A stretch of DNA of 64,000 bases from JAGWRI01 sp963728785 (GTDB lineage Bacteria; Gemmatimonadota; Gemmatimonadetes; Gemmatimonadales; Gemmatimonadaceae). Numbering within the stretch: position 1 is the first letter of the stretch; each line of letters starts with the position of its first letter. Shown in pieces: positions 15,880 through 24,491 of the stretch. The DNA is taken from assembly GCA_963728785.1 (NCBI GenBank), contig CAVSKV010000002.1, positions 62,001-126,000 on the forward strand, read 5' to 3'. Made by a program: the position numbers and the translations under genes. The notes beneath the pieces were generated by a model. The model made no database searches and was not told where the DNA came from. It saw only the letters and a program-made list of their open reading frames with translations.

Positions 15880-16949
15880 CCACGGCCATCAACGACGACG
15901 CGGTGCGGACGCACTCCGGCCGCCGCGATCCGACCATCGTGATGAAGCACGGCGCCGGCGGGCGGGCCATGCGCCGGCTAATTCAGGAGACGCTCACCCG
16001 TGGATTCATCGACATCGAGGTGGACGGCTTCGGCATCGCCGCAATGGACGACGGCGCCGCGCTGCGCATCGGGGACCGGTGGCTGGTGGTGACCACAGAC
16101 TCGCACGTGGTGCAGCCCGTGTTCTTCCCAGGCGGCGACATCGGGCGGCTGGCGATTGCCGGCACCGTGAACGACCTGGCGATGATGGGGGCCACCGAGC
16201 CCCTGGGCCTCACCTGCGCGCTGATCGTCGAGGAGGGGTTCACCTTCGCCAACCTCGAGCGCGTGCAGCAGTCGATGTTCGAGACCTGCCGTGAGGCGGG
16301 CACCACGGTCATCACCGGCGACACAAAAGTGATGGGACGGGGCGAACTCGATGGCGTGGTGATCAACACGACTGGCGTGGCAATGGCCGACGCCATCGTG
16401 CGCGACTCGGGGTTGCAGGTGGGCGACCGGATCATCGTCACCGGCAACGTGGGCGACCACGGAATGGCGCTGATGGCGCATCGCCATCATCTCGCCATTG
16501 ATGCCGAGCTGTACTCGGACGTGGCTCCGATCAACGGAATGATCCGCGATGCCCTCGCGGCTCGTCCCGGGGCGGTGAGCGCAATGAAGGATCCCACGCG
16601 CGGCGGGCTGTCGAGCGCGCTTCACGAGATGGCCGAGAAGGGCGGCGTCGGCATTCTCGTGCGCGAGGAGTTGGTGCCGGTGAATCCGGTGGTGCGCGCG
16701 GTGGCCGAGATGCTGGGGCTGGACCCGTTGCACGTGGCCAACGAAGGCAAGGCCCTGCTGGGCGTGCGCGGCGACGACGCCACGGTGCAGGCCGTGCTCG
16801 ACGCGCTGCACCGGCACGCCACGGGAGCCAACGCCGCCGTGATCGGCGAATGCGTGAGCACGCGGGTGGGCGACGTAGTGCTCGACACCGGGCTTGGCAA
16901 GCGGCTGCTCTCGGAGTACGAAGGCGAGTTGCTCCCACGCATCTGCTGA
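15876..16949 (+). CDS. hypE: Hydrogenase maturation dehydratase HypE
   Basis: HypE is a PurM-like ATPase that dehydrates the thiocarboxamide on its C-terminal Cys to thiocyanate for cyanide transfer to iron. The protein has 357 aa and ends PRIC, with Cys357 as the acceptor. Nucleotide-binding motifs include KHGAGGRAM, FPGGDIGRLAIAGTVNDL and DPTRGGLSS. It overlaps hypD by ATGA. It works with HypF, encoded on the other side of the cytochrome block. Confidence 0.97.
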   Translation: MTTAINDDAVRTHSGRRDPTIVMKHGAGGRAMRRLIQETLTRGFIDIEVDGFGIAAMDDGAALRIGDRWLVVTTDSHVVQPVFFPGGDIGRLAIAGTVNDLAMMGATEPLGLTCALIVEEGFTFANLERVQQSMFETCREAGTTVITGDTKVMGRGELDGVVINTTGVAMADAIVRDSGLQVGDRIIVTGNVGDHGMALMAHRHHLAIDAELYSDVAPINGMIRDALAARPGAVSAMKDPTRGGLSSALHEMAEKGGVGILVREELVPVNPVVRAVAEMLGLDPLHVANEGKALLGVRGDDATVQAVLDALHRHATGANAAVIGECVSTRVGDVVLDTGLGKRLLSEYEGELLPRIC

Positions 16950-16960
16950 GGGCGTCTGCC

Positions 16961-17803
16961 ATGGCCATGGAGCACATCCACATCGAGCGCGACGGTCCGG
17001 TGGGCGTGCTCGTCATCGACCGGCCGGAGCGGTTCAACTCCCTGGACGTGGAGACGGCCCGCGACTTCCGGAAGGCGGGTCTGCAGTTGGCCCGCGACAA
17101 GGACGTGCGGTGCGTGATCGTGCGCGGCACCAACGGTATCTTCTGCAGCGGCGCCGATCTCAAGTACATCCGAGCCCAGGGCTCGCAGGAGGACTTCGGC
17201 TATCTCCGTCCCGACGGGACGGCGGCTCCTCCCGGATTCGGCGAGGGATTCAAGGAGATCCTGGAATACCTGCACAGCACGATCTCGGAGATCAAGCGCG
17301 CTCCCAAGCCGTTCATCGCGGCCGTTGACGGTGTGGCCGCCGCGGGTGGGTTCGGTCTCGCAATGGCGTGCGATCTCGTGTTCGCCTCGGACGAGGCCAC
17401 GTTCGAATGGGCCTACCACAAGACGGGACTGACGGGGGCGGAGAGTTCCACGTTCTTCCTGCCACGGCTCGTGGGTCTGCGCATGGCAATGGGCCTCGTG
17501 CTGCTCAACCCTCGGCTCAGCGCCGCGCAGGCCAAGGATCTGCGTCTCATCAACGACGTCTTTCCGTGCGCCTCGTTTGCCGCTGACGTGATGGCCGTGG
17601 CCCAGCGGATCGCCGCCGGGCCGACGCAATCCTACGCCGTTGCCAAGAGCCTCATCAACCAGGCGGCCGGCGTGGAACAGCTGGACTACCATCTCGACGA
17701 GGAACTGCAGCACCTGGCGCGCTCGGCCGACGGCCGGGACTTCGCCGAGGGGCTCAACGCGTTCTTCGGCAAGCGAACCGCGGCCTTCGAGGGCCAGGGA
17801 TGA
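16961..17803 (+). CDS. Crotonase-fold (enoyl-CoA hydratase/isomerase family) protein
   Basis: This 280-residue crotonase-superfamily protein starts MAMEHIHIERD at the ATG at 16961, 11 bp after hypE, and is probably co-transcribed. The oxyanion-hole features FCSGADLKYIR and AAVDGVAAAGGFGLAMACD are present, as is the C-terminal helix region. The two catalytic glutamates of classical enoyl-CoA hydratase seem to be missing: Tyr (FEWAYHKTG) and Gly (RMAMGLVLL) occupy those places by eye alignment. An isomerase, hydrolase or other acyl-CoA reaction is therefore possible. Its place after hypCDE looks incidental. Confidence 0.85.
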   Translation: MAMEHIHIERDGPVGVLVIDRPERFNSLDVETARDFRKAGLQLARDKDVRCVIVRGTNGIFCSGADLKYIRAQGSQEDFGYLRPDGTAAPPGFGEGFKEILEYLHSTISEIKRAPKPFIAAVDGVAAAGGFGLAMACDLVFASDEATFEWAYHKTGLTGAESSTFFLPRLVGLRMAMGLVLLNPRLSAAQAKDLRLINDVFPCASFAADVMAVAQRIAAGPTQSYAVAKSLINQAAGVEQLDYHLDEELQHLARSADGRDFAEGLNAFFGKRTAAFEGQG

Positions 17804-17993
17804 CCGCGTCGTGCGAGTGGCGCTGGTACGGCGCGGGCATCACGTGCACGGCGATGCGGAGCGACGGCTCGGGCGTGACCTGGATCCCGAATCCGCCGCG
17901 CCGCCCCACAGAGATCGCCATCGCCCACGCGAGCGCGACGAGCGCCGCGTACTCGGCCCGGTTGCAGCGCGGGGCCACGAGCACGGCCGGCAT
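17754..17993 (-). CDS. Possible small hypothetical protein
   Basis: A 79-codon frame starting MPAVLVAPRCNRAEY at an ATG, with almost every third base G or C across its first 65 codons. It overlaps the crotonase 3' end by 50 bp, where it is probably only shadow. No domain is recognised and no clear ribosome-binding site is seen. It could be a decayed gene or chance in 70% GC DNA. Confidence 0.25.
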   Translation of the reverse strand: MPAVLVAPRCNRAEYAALVALAWAMAISVGRRGGFGIQVTPEPSLRIAVHVMPAPYQRHSHDAVIPGPRRPRFACRRTR

Positions 17994-18310
17994 CTGTTCG
18001 CCCGCGCCGCGCTCTCATTCCAGACCGTCGATGTTGTCAATCACGAGGATGTTGGCGATCAGGGCGGCGATCGACCGACTGGTGAGGACCAGCGCCATCG
18101 TGAGGGCGTCGGGACTCAACTGAAGCCCCGGGGGCTCGCCCCCGTCGGCAGCGTATGGGCTGGGTCGAGAAGCCCGCCTGCCGAGGCATCGCGGCGGGTG
18201 GGTAATTCCCCGACGCGTGCGCGGCACACACCCGATGCCCTGGCCCCTTGTCCCGGTCGTAACTAGGGAGCGTGGCTGGGATTCCGGGTTTTGCGCGCGC
18301 GGAGGCGCAG
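17804..18310. other. 507-bp stretch with only doubtful small minus-strand ORFs
   Basis: No recognised gene lies here. On minus, a 34-codon frame (18119-18015, TTG start, or ATG 18098) and a 79-codon frame (17993-17754) follow each other with 21 bp between them. Both have GC-rich third positions over long runs, hinting at coding or decayed coding sequence. A short GC hairpin lies at 18129-18144. The V-ATPase promoter should lie near the right end, but none could be fixed. Confidence 0.45.
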
Positions 18311-18673
18311 ATGGCAAGTTCCAGAAGGCACGGACGGACGGCGGCCCCCGATTCCTCGGTTCTCGATGCACTGCTCGAAGCCGAGCGCGTCGTGGCGCAG
18401 AGCCTGGCGGAGGCGGAGCGTGAAGCGGAGCGGCTGGTGCACGACGCGCAGGCTGCGGCGGCGGTTGCCGACGCGGACGCGGAGCGAGAACTCGCCGAAA
18501 CGCTGCGCCTGCTGGACCAACGGGCCGCCGAACAGCGGGAGAAGGATGCCCGATCCATCCGTGAGGAGGCCGACCGGCGCACGCGGCTGTTTGCCGATGC
18601 CGACGACGCCCGCATCGCGGCGATCGCCGAGCGATTGGCTCTATTCGTGGCGCCGACGGCCGAGTTGCCATGA
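18311..18673 (+). CDS. V/A-type ATPase subunit G/H (peripheral stalk)
   Basis: This 120-residue, highly charged Ala/Glu/Arg-rich protein is predicted to form one long coiled coil (about residues 15-100, LLEAERVVAQSLAEAEREAE). That matches the G/H subunit that pairs with E in the peripheral stalk. The ATG at 18311 follows GGAGGCGCAG; an earlier ATG at 18272 lacks such a site. It is the first gene of the ATPase operon and overlaps subunit I by ATGA. Identification rests on position and coiled-coil character because the family is poorly conserved. Confidence 0.75.
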   Translation: MASSRRHGRTAAPDSSVLDALLEAERVVAQSLAEAEREAERLVHDAQAAAAVADADAERELAETLRLLDQRAAEQREKDARSIREEADRRTRLFADADDARIAAIAERLALFVAPTAELP

Positions 18674-20571
18674 TCATCCCGATGGCCAAGGTGCGCGTGC
18701 TCGGGCCGAAGGATCGGTTCGAGGCTGCGCTGAGTGTCGTCCAGGACTTCGGCCAATTGCAGCTGGCCGAGACGCCGTCGCGCACGGGGATCGAACACGC
18801 GCGCCTCACGCGGCGAGAGCAGCAGCGCCGGGCGCAGTTGACGCGGGTTCTCGGCGAGGTGGAGGAGGCATTGCGACTGCTCGCCGCCGACGGCACTCCG
18901 GCCGAGGCCCATCCGGCGACCACCGCCGACTTCGCGCACTGGGCGCGGCTTGCCAACGACACGGCGCGTGAAGCACGAACCCTGCGCAACCGCGAGACGT
19001 CGCTGGACGAGGAGCGCGCACTGGTCACGCGCTACCGCGATTTTCTCTCGGCGGTTCTCCCCGCCGTAAGACAGGTAGCCGGTTCGCCGCGGCTCACGAG
19101 CCACGCCGTGGTCGTGCCCGCGTCGTCGCGGCCCACTGTGGACGCACTTGCTGATGCGCTGCGCGAGCAGCTCGGCGCCGACTTCACGATGACCACCCAT
19201 GAGCTGCCGGGCGGCGATCTGGCGATTTTGCTCGTGCTGCCGCGCGAGTTCAGCGAGAAGCTCGACGCCCGGCTGGCCGAAGCACGAGTGCCCGAAGTGC
19301 CGCTTCCGCAGGCCTACCGCGACATGCCGCTCGAACAAGCCGTGCCGAAGATGCTCGCGCGGCTGTTTGAAATTCCAGTGGAACTGGACTCATGCGCCAA
19401 CGAGCGGCGCGCGCTGGCGGCAAGCCGCGGGCCCGAACTGCGACGGGCGCGTGCCGCGATCGACGACTGGTTGTCCACGGCTGCGGCACACGAACGCACC
19501 GCGGTGACGCAGCACGCGTTCGCGATCGAGGGCTGGCTGCCCGAACGGACGGTGCCCGAGCTCACGCGGCGGTTGGCGGCAGCCGGTCCGGCGGTGGTCG
19601 TCGAGACCGTGGCGCGCGAGGCCTGGGGAAAGGAAGAAGCGCCGGTGGTGCTCTCCAACCCCCGGCTCTTCCGGCCGTTCGAGAAGATCATCGGGCTGCT
19701 CCCGCTTCCGACGTACGGGTCCATCGATCCCACGCCGTTCGTGGCCGTGTTCTTCCCCCTCATCTTCGGCATGATGCTCGGCGACGTGGGATACGGCGCG
19801 CTGCTCGCCGTGCTCGCGCTGATCGTCCATGCGCGGGCCAAGCCCGGCAGCTTGCTGCGCACGGCCGCCGAGATCGCCGGACCCTGCGCCGCGTTCGCCA
19901 TCATCTTCGGGGTGCTGTACGGTGAATATTTCGGCGATCTGGGCATGCGGCTGTTCGGCATCCATCCCATCATCTTCGATCGTGAGAAAGCCGTGTTCGC
20001 CGCCCTCGCGCTGGCCGTCGGCCTTGGCGTGGTGCAGGTGGTGCTCGGCCTGGTGCTCGGCGCGATCACCGCGTTCCATAAGGAACCCAAGCACGCGCTG
20101 GGGAGCGGCGTGTCGGCCGTGATGGTGCTCCTGGTGGTCGCGGCGCTTCTTGCGGCGTTCCAGGTACTCCCCGCAAAGCTGTTCACGCCGGCGGTGATCG
20201 CCCTGCTGATCGCCTTCCCGGTGCTGGTGTTCGCCGAGGGGCTGATCGCTCCTGTGGAGCTGCTGTCCACGCTGGGTAACGTGCTGTCCTACGCGCGTAT
20301 CATGGCCATCGGCACGGCCTCGGTGATGCTTGCCGTGGTGGCCAACCAGATGGTGGGCGCCATCGGCAGCACAGCCGTGGGACTGGTGTTCGCGCTTTTG
20401 TTCCACCTCGTGAACTTCGCCATCGGGTTGTTCACTCCGGCGATTCACGCGCTCCGTCTCCACTATGTGGAGTTCTTTGGAAAGTTCTACAGCCCGGGCG
20501 GGCGGCGCTACCAGCCGTTCGGCCACATGGCCGAGCCGCCCATTCCCGAGTCGACGAGGAAACTTTCATGA
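18670..20571 (+). CDS. V/A-type ATPase subunit I (a subunit)
   Basis: This is the membrane stator subunit that forms the ion half-channels against the c ring. The N-terminal half (to about residue 340) is a soluble arm with coiled-coil segments, and the C-terminal half has about seven to eight hydrophobic segments starting at TPFVAVFFPLIFG. The conserved motif SYARIMAIG, which holds the arginine essential for ion transport, is present, as is the GDVGYGALL loop. The length of 633 aa is normal. ATGA junctions join it to both neighbours. Confidence 0.94.
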   Translation: MIIPMAKVRVLGPKDRFEAALSVVQDFGQLQLAETPSRTGIEHARLTRREQQRRAQLTRVLGEVEEALRLLAADGTPAEAHPATTADFAHWARLANDTAREARTLRNRETSLDEERALVTRYRDFLSAVLPAVRQVAGSPRLTSHAVVVPASSRPTVDALADALREQLGADFTMTTHELPGGDLAILLVLPREFSEKLDARLAEARVPEVPLPQAYRDMPLEQAVPKMLARLFEIPVELDSCANERRALAASRGPELRRARAAIDDWLSTAAAHERTAVTQHAFAIEGWLPERTVPELTRRLAAAGPAVVVETVAREAWGKEEAPVVLSNPRLFRPFEKIIGLLPLPTYGSIDPTPFVAVFFPLIFGMMLGDVGYGALLAVLALIVHARAKPGSLLRTAAEIAGPCAAFAIIFGVLYGEYFGDLGMRLFGIHPIIFDREKAVFAALALAVGLGVVQVVLGLVLGAITAFHKEPKHALGSGVSAVMVLLVVAALLAAFQVLPAKLFTPAVIALLIAFPVLVFAEGLIAPVELLSTLGNVLSYARIMAIGTASVMLAVVANQMVGAIGSTAVGLVFALLFHLVNFAIGLFTPAIHALRLHYVEFFGKFYSPGGRRYQPFGHMAEPPIPESTRKLS

Positions 20572-20792
20572 ACGTCATGTGGATCGTGATCAGTGCCGCC
20601 ACCGTGCTCAGCGCCGCCGCGTTGGCCACTGCGTGGGCACAGTCCAAGATCGGCGCCGCGGGTGCCGCGGCGCTGGCCGAGAAGCCGGAGCTGGCCGGCA
20701 CGATCATCGTGCTCGTGGCCATTCCGGAAACGATGGTCATCCTCGGCTTCATCGTGGCGGTGCTCATCCTGCTGCGGGCGGGCGGAGGCTAG
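20568..20792 (+). CDS. V/A-type ATPase subunit K (c-ring proteolipid)
   Basis: This is a 74-residue, two-helix proteolipid of the rotor ring. Helix 1 spans about residues 5-30 with a Gly/Ala-rich loop, and helix 2 about 47-70. The ion-binding carboxylate is Glu in VAIPETMVILGF. The short two-helix form is of the F-type-like size, not the duplicated four-helix form. Whether it uses protons or sodium cannot be decided by eye. A 3-bp gap to subunit E is the only non-overlapping junction in the operon. Confidence 0.93.
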   Translation: MNVMWIVISAATVLSAAALATAWAQSKIGAAGAAALAEKPELAGTIIVLVAIPETMVILGFIVAVLILLRAGGG

Positions 20793-20795
20793 CCC

Positions 20796-21395
20796 ATGCC
20801 GGCCGAGGCCGGCCCGCTTCTCGAGCAACTGCGGCGCGACGCGGCGGCCACGGTAACGGCGCGCGTCGCCGAAGCACGTGCCGAAGCCGACCGCATTCAG
20901 GCCGTCGCCGCCACGCAGCGCGAACGCCGGCGTGCCGACGCCGTGGGCGAGCGGGAGCGCGACCTGGCGCGCCAGCGCGAGGCGGCGCGGGCGGAGGCCA
21001 CGCAGCAGACTCTGCTCGGCGTGCTCACCGCGCGCGCGGCGTATCTCGATCGGGTGTTCGCGGCCGGCGAACGCCGACTGGAAGCATTTGTGGGAGCGCC
21101 CGATCTGGCCCAACGCCTGACGCCGCTGCTGGCCGAAGCGCTGCCGTTCGTTGACGCGGCCGACGCGCGCGTGCGGTGCCCAGCAGCCGCTCGTGCCGCA
21201 GTGGAGGCCGCGCTGGCAGCGCTCGGGCGGGCCGGCACTCCCCTTGCGGTGGACGATGCCCTGCCCCTCGGTGCGGTGATCGAGAGCAAGGACGCCACGG
21301 TGCGCGTGGATGCCACCTTCGGCGCCAGGCTTGGCCGCCTACGCCCCATGCTCTCGATCGAAGCCATGCACTTGATCGAGGCGCCGGCCCCGTGA
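20796..21395 (+). CDS. V/A-type ATPase subunit E (peripheral stalk)
   Basis: The protein has 199 residues. The first 85 form a charged Ala/Arg/Glu-rich helix (for example EARAEADRIQAVAATQRER), and the rest makes a small globular domain ending MLSIEAMHLIEAPAP. This is the expected layout of subunit E, which joins the A3B3 head to the stalk with subunit G/H. Its stop overlaps the GTG start of subunit C as GTGA. The assignment follows operon order and shape. Confidence 0.85.
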   Translation: MPAEAGPLLEQLRRDAAATVTARVAEARAEADRIQAVAATQRERRRADAVGERERDLARQREAARAEATQQTLLGVLTARAAYLDRVFAAGERRLEAFVGAPDLAQRLTPLLAEALPFVDAADARVRCPAAARAAVEAALAALGRAGTPLAVDDALPLGAVIESKDATVRVDATFGARLGRLRPMLSIEAMHLIEAPAP

Positions 21396-22408
21396 GTGAC
21401 TGGGGGCCGCTCGTCGCCCGCGCCCGCGGCCTGTCGGGGCGACTGTTGACACCCGGCAGCCTGCGGGCACTCGCCGGGTGCGACGACCGGCGGGGATTCA
21501 GTGACGCGCTCGTGCGCATCGGGTATCTGGCGTTCCCGCCCGATGCGCCGCCCCCTGACGAACGCGCCATCGAGGTCGCGATCCGGCGCGTGGCAGCGCG
21601 CCGGTTCGCCGTGCTCGCACGCTGGAGCCGGGACGGCGGCGATGTGCTCATTCCGCTCCTGGAAGACGAGGACCGCCGGTCGCTCCGCGCCATTCTCCAC
21701 GGCGCGCTGGGACGCGTGCCCCACGAGATCCGCACCGCCGGGCTCATCCCCACCGCCGCGCTGCCGGCTCTGGCGCTGGACGAGCTGGCCCTGCTCAACG
21801 ACGTGGGCGCGATCGGCGCTGCGCTCGTCGCGCTTGGCCATCCATTTGCCGACGCCGTGGCCGAAGCCGCGCGCCGGGAGCGACCCGACCTGTTCTCCCT
21901 CGACCAGGCGGTCGCGCGCGTCTGGGCAACCCGCGCCGTGGCTGAAGCTGCCCGGGGGGACGCCGCGCTCAGGCTCTACGTGGCGCGCACGATCGACCTG
22001 CAGAACTATTGGGCCGCGCGCCTGCTGGCCGAACAGCACGCCGACGCGACTCCCGATTCGGTGTTCCTGGCCGGGGGCGCTCTGGTGGCGGCAGGGGACC
22101 TCCAGTACGCGGTGGATACGAAGAGCGTCGAGGGGTTGGCGATGCGGCTCACGCGTCGTGCCGCCGGCACCGCGCTCGCCGCCGCGCTGTCGCCCCGGGC
22201 CCGCGACCCCGACGACGCGGCGCTGGCCGCCCTGATCGGCGAGTTCCGGGCCAGCGGGCGCCGCGACCCGCTCGGCCTGTCATTCGTTATCTTGTATATT
22301 CTGCGGCTGCGCGCCGAACATCGAGCGCTGTTGCGTGTGTTGTGGCAGATGGCGCTCGGGGTGCCGGGGGACCTGCGGTTGCGGGCGTTGGAAGAGGCGG
22401 CGGCATGA
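21392..22408 (+). CDS. V/A-type ATPase subunit C (rotor-ring connector, d-like)
   Basis: This 338-residue, mainly helical protein corresponds to the C subunit that couples the central axle to the K ring. The GTG start at 21392 overlaps the E stop by 4 bp; the longer frame upstream is antisense or out-of-frame shadow. Features such as IDLQNYWAARLLAEQ and LSFVILYILRLRAEHRALLRV near the C-terminus fit the AtpC/V-ATPase d helical repeats. No cofactor motif is expected or seen. It overlaps subunit F by ATGA. Confidence 0.85.
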   Translation: MSDWGPLVARARGLSGRLLTPGSLRALAGCDDRRGFSDALVRIGYLAFPPDAPPPDERAIEVAIRRVAARRFAVLARWSRDGGDVLIPLLEDEDRRSLRAILHGALGRVPHEIRTAGLIPTAALPALALDELALLNDVGAIGAALVALGHPFADAVAEAARRERPDLFSLDQAVARVWATRAVAEAARGDAALRLYVARTIDLQNYWAARLLAEQHADATPDSVFLAGGALVAAGDLQYAVDTKSVEGLAMRLTRRAAGTALAAALSPRARDPDDAALAALIGEFRASGRRDPLGLSFVILYILRLRAEHRALLRVLWQMALGVPGDLRLRALEEAAA

Positions 22409-22734
22409 GCTATCGCGTGCACGCGGTGGCCACCCCCGCCCTGGCAGCCGGGCTCCGCCTGGCCGGCGTGCCCACTGACGACGCGGCCACGGCGGCGGCA
22501 GCAGCCGACCGGGTGGCGGCGATGGTCGGCGATCCGGAACTCGGCATATTGCTGGTGGAGGAACCGCTGTTCGACGGGTTTCCAATCCTGTTCCGCCACG
22601 ACCTCGAGACACGGGCCCTGCCGATCGTCGTGCCGATGCCGCGCCCCGCTTGGGGCGTGGCTCCAGACCACGCCGAGGCCTACATTCTCGACCTGTTGCG
22701 GCGGGCCATCGGCTACCGCGTGAGGCTGCAATGA
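22405..22734 (+). CDS. V/A-type ATPase subunit F (central axle)
   Basis: This small 109-residue protein has an alternating alpha/beta layout (AGLRLAGVPTDD, ELGILLVEEPLFDGF, RALPIVVPMP), typical of the F subunit that forms the central axle with D. The ATG at 22405 overlaps the C stop by ATGA, and its own stop overlaps subunit A in the same way. Order C-F-A-B-D matches common bacterial V/A-ATPase operons. Confidence 0.88.
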   Translation: MSYRVHAVATPALAAGLRLAGVPTDDAATAAAAADRVAAMVGDPELGILLVEEPLFDGFPILFRHDLETRALPIVVPMPRPAWGVAPDHAEAYILDLLRRAIGYRVRLQ

Positions 22735-24491
22735 GCGCGGTGGTCACGCGCATCGCCGGGGCGCTCGTCGAAGCCCGCCCATGCGCCCCGGCGCTATACG
22801 AACTCGCCTACGTCGGCGAGCGCCGCCTGCTCGCCGAAGTCGTGCGGCTCGACCGCGAGACAGCCACGCTGCAGGTGTACGAGGACACGACCGGCCTGCG
22901 GCTGGGCGCGCCGGTGGAGTTCTCGGGCACGACCCTCACGGCCGAGCTCGGTCCGGGACTGCTCGGCGGCGTGCTCGACGGCGTCGGGCGACCGTTGGCC
23001 CGCGTGGCCGAGGCGACCGGGGATTTCATCGCGCCCGGCGCGGCCGCCGACACGCTCGACCCCGGCGATCTCTGGAGCTTCACCGCCGCGGTGGAGGCCG
23101 GCACCACCGTCGCGGCCGGCGACACGCTCGGCACGGTGCCCGAGCGCATAGGGTTCACGCACAAGATTCTCGTGCCGCCCGACGTGGGGGGACGCGTGGC
23201 CCGGCTCGACAGCGGGTCGTACCACGTAGCGGAAGCGATCGGCGAACTCGACGACGGCACGGTGCTGCGCCTCGCCCATCGCTGGCCGGTGCGCGCGGCG
23301 AGGCCGGTGGGAGCGCGGCTCGGCTATGAGCGCCCCTTTATAACGGGCCAGCGGGTGTTCGACCTGTTCTTCCCCGTCGCCGAAGGGGGCAACGCCGCCG
23401 TGCCCGGCGGGTTCGGCACGGGCAAGACGATCATCGAGCAGTCCCTGGCCAAGCATGCCGAGGCCGACATCATCGTCTACGTCGGGTGCGGCGAGCGTGG
23501 CAACGAGATGACCGACGTTCTCACCGAGTTCCCCGCGCTCATCGATCCCCGTACCGGGCGGCCTCTGATGGAACGAGCGGTGCTGGTGGCGAACACGTCG
23601 AACATGCCCGTGGCGGCCCGGGAAGCGAGCATCTACTTCGGCGCCACGATCGCCGAGTACTTTCGCGACCAGGGATGCCGCGTGGCGCTGATGATCGACA
23701 GCACGTCGCGCTGGGCGGAGGCGCTCCGCGAGATGGCGGCGCGTCTGCAGGAGATGCCGGGGGAGGAGGGGTATCCGACGTATCTGGCCAGCCGCCTGGG
23801 GCAGTTCTTCGAGCGCGCCGGGCGCGCCCGCGTGAGGGGCCGTCCCGAGCGAGATGGCGCGGTCACGATCATCGGCGCCGTCTCGCCCCCGGGCGGCGAC
23901 TTTTCCGAGCCGGTCACGCAGGCGTCGCTGCGCGTGGCCGGGGCGATGTGGGCACTCGATCCATCGCTCGCCCATCAGCGCCACTTCCCGGCGGTGGACT
24001 GGGAAGCCAGCTATTCGCTGTACCTGGACCGGATCGCGGCCTGGTTCGCCGAACACGGAGGGGGCGACTGGATCGCGGTGCGCGAGGGCCTCATGACCCT
24101 GCTCCAGCGGGAACGGGAGTTGCGCGACATCGCCAGCTTGGTGGGCCCGGACGCATTGGAGGATGCCGACCGGCTTACGATGGACAGCGCGGCCGTCGTG
24201 CGCGAGGTGGTGCTGCGCCAGAACGCGTTCCACCCGCACGACGCGGCGTCGTCGGTGGCCAAGACGTACGCACTCGCGTCCTGCTCGCTCGAGGCGCATC
24301 GGTCGGGGATGGCGGCGCTCGCCGCCGGGGTCCCCTTCGCCAGGCTCGACCTTGGCCCGGTGCGCCGCACGCTCGCCGCGCTCCGCGACGCGCCCGAGAC
24401 GGAATTGGCGGCGCGCACCGTCGAGGCGCGGGCAGCCGCGCTGGCGCTGGGGCCGTCGTCCCACACCGCCGCCGCGAGGGGCACGCCATGA
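22731..24491 (+). CDS. V/A-type ATPase catalytic subunit A
   Basis: This is the catalytic ATP-hydrolysing or synthesising subunit. The Walker A motif GGFGTGKT lies at residues 226-233, in a protein of 586 aa that includes the non-homologous bulge region (about 110-190) distinguishing A from F-type beta. Walker B is in VALMIDSTSRWAEALRE, and the GYPTYLASRLGQFFERAG segment is family-typical. The ATG at 22731 shares ATGA with the F stop. Confidence 0.97.
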   Translation: MSAVVTRIAGALVEARPCAPALYELAYVGERRLLAEVVRLDRETATLQVYEDTTGLRLGAPVEFSGTTLTAELGPGLLGGVLDGVGRPLARVAEATGDFIAPGAAADTLDPGDLWSFTAAVEAGTTVAAGDTLGTVPERIGFTHKILVPPDVGGRVARLDSGSYHVAEAIGELDDGTVLRLAHRWPVRAARPVGARLGYERPFITGQRVFDLFFPVAEGGNAAVPGGFGTGKTIIEQSLAKHAEADIIVYVGCGERGNEMTDVLTEFPALIDPRTGRPLMERAVLVANTSNMPVAAREASIYFGATIAEYFRDQGCRVALMIDSTSRWAEALREMAARLQEMPGEEGYPTYLASRLGQFFERAGRARVRGRPERDGAVTIIGAVSPPGGDFSEPVTQASLRVAGAMWALDPSLAHQRHFPAVDWEASYSLYLDRIAAWFAEHGGGDWIAVREGLMTLLQRERELRDIASLVGPDALEDADRLTMDSAAVVREVVLRQNAFHPHDAASSVAKTYALASCSLEAHRSGMAALAAGVPFARLDLGPVRRTLAALRDAPETELAARTVEARAAALALGPSSHTAAARGTP

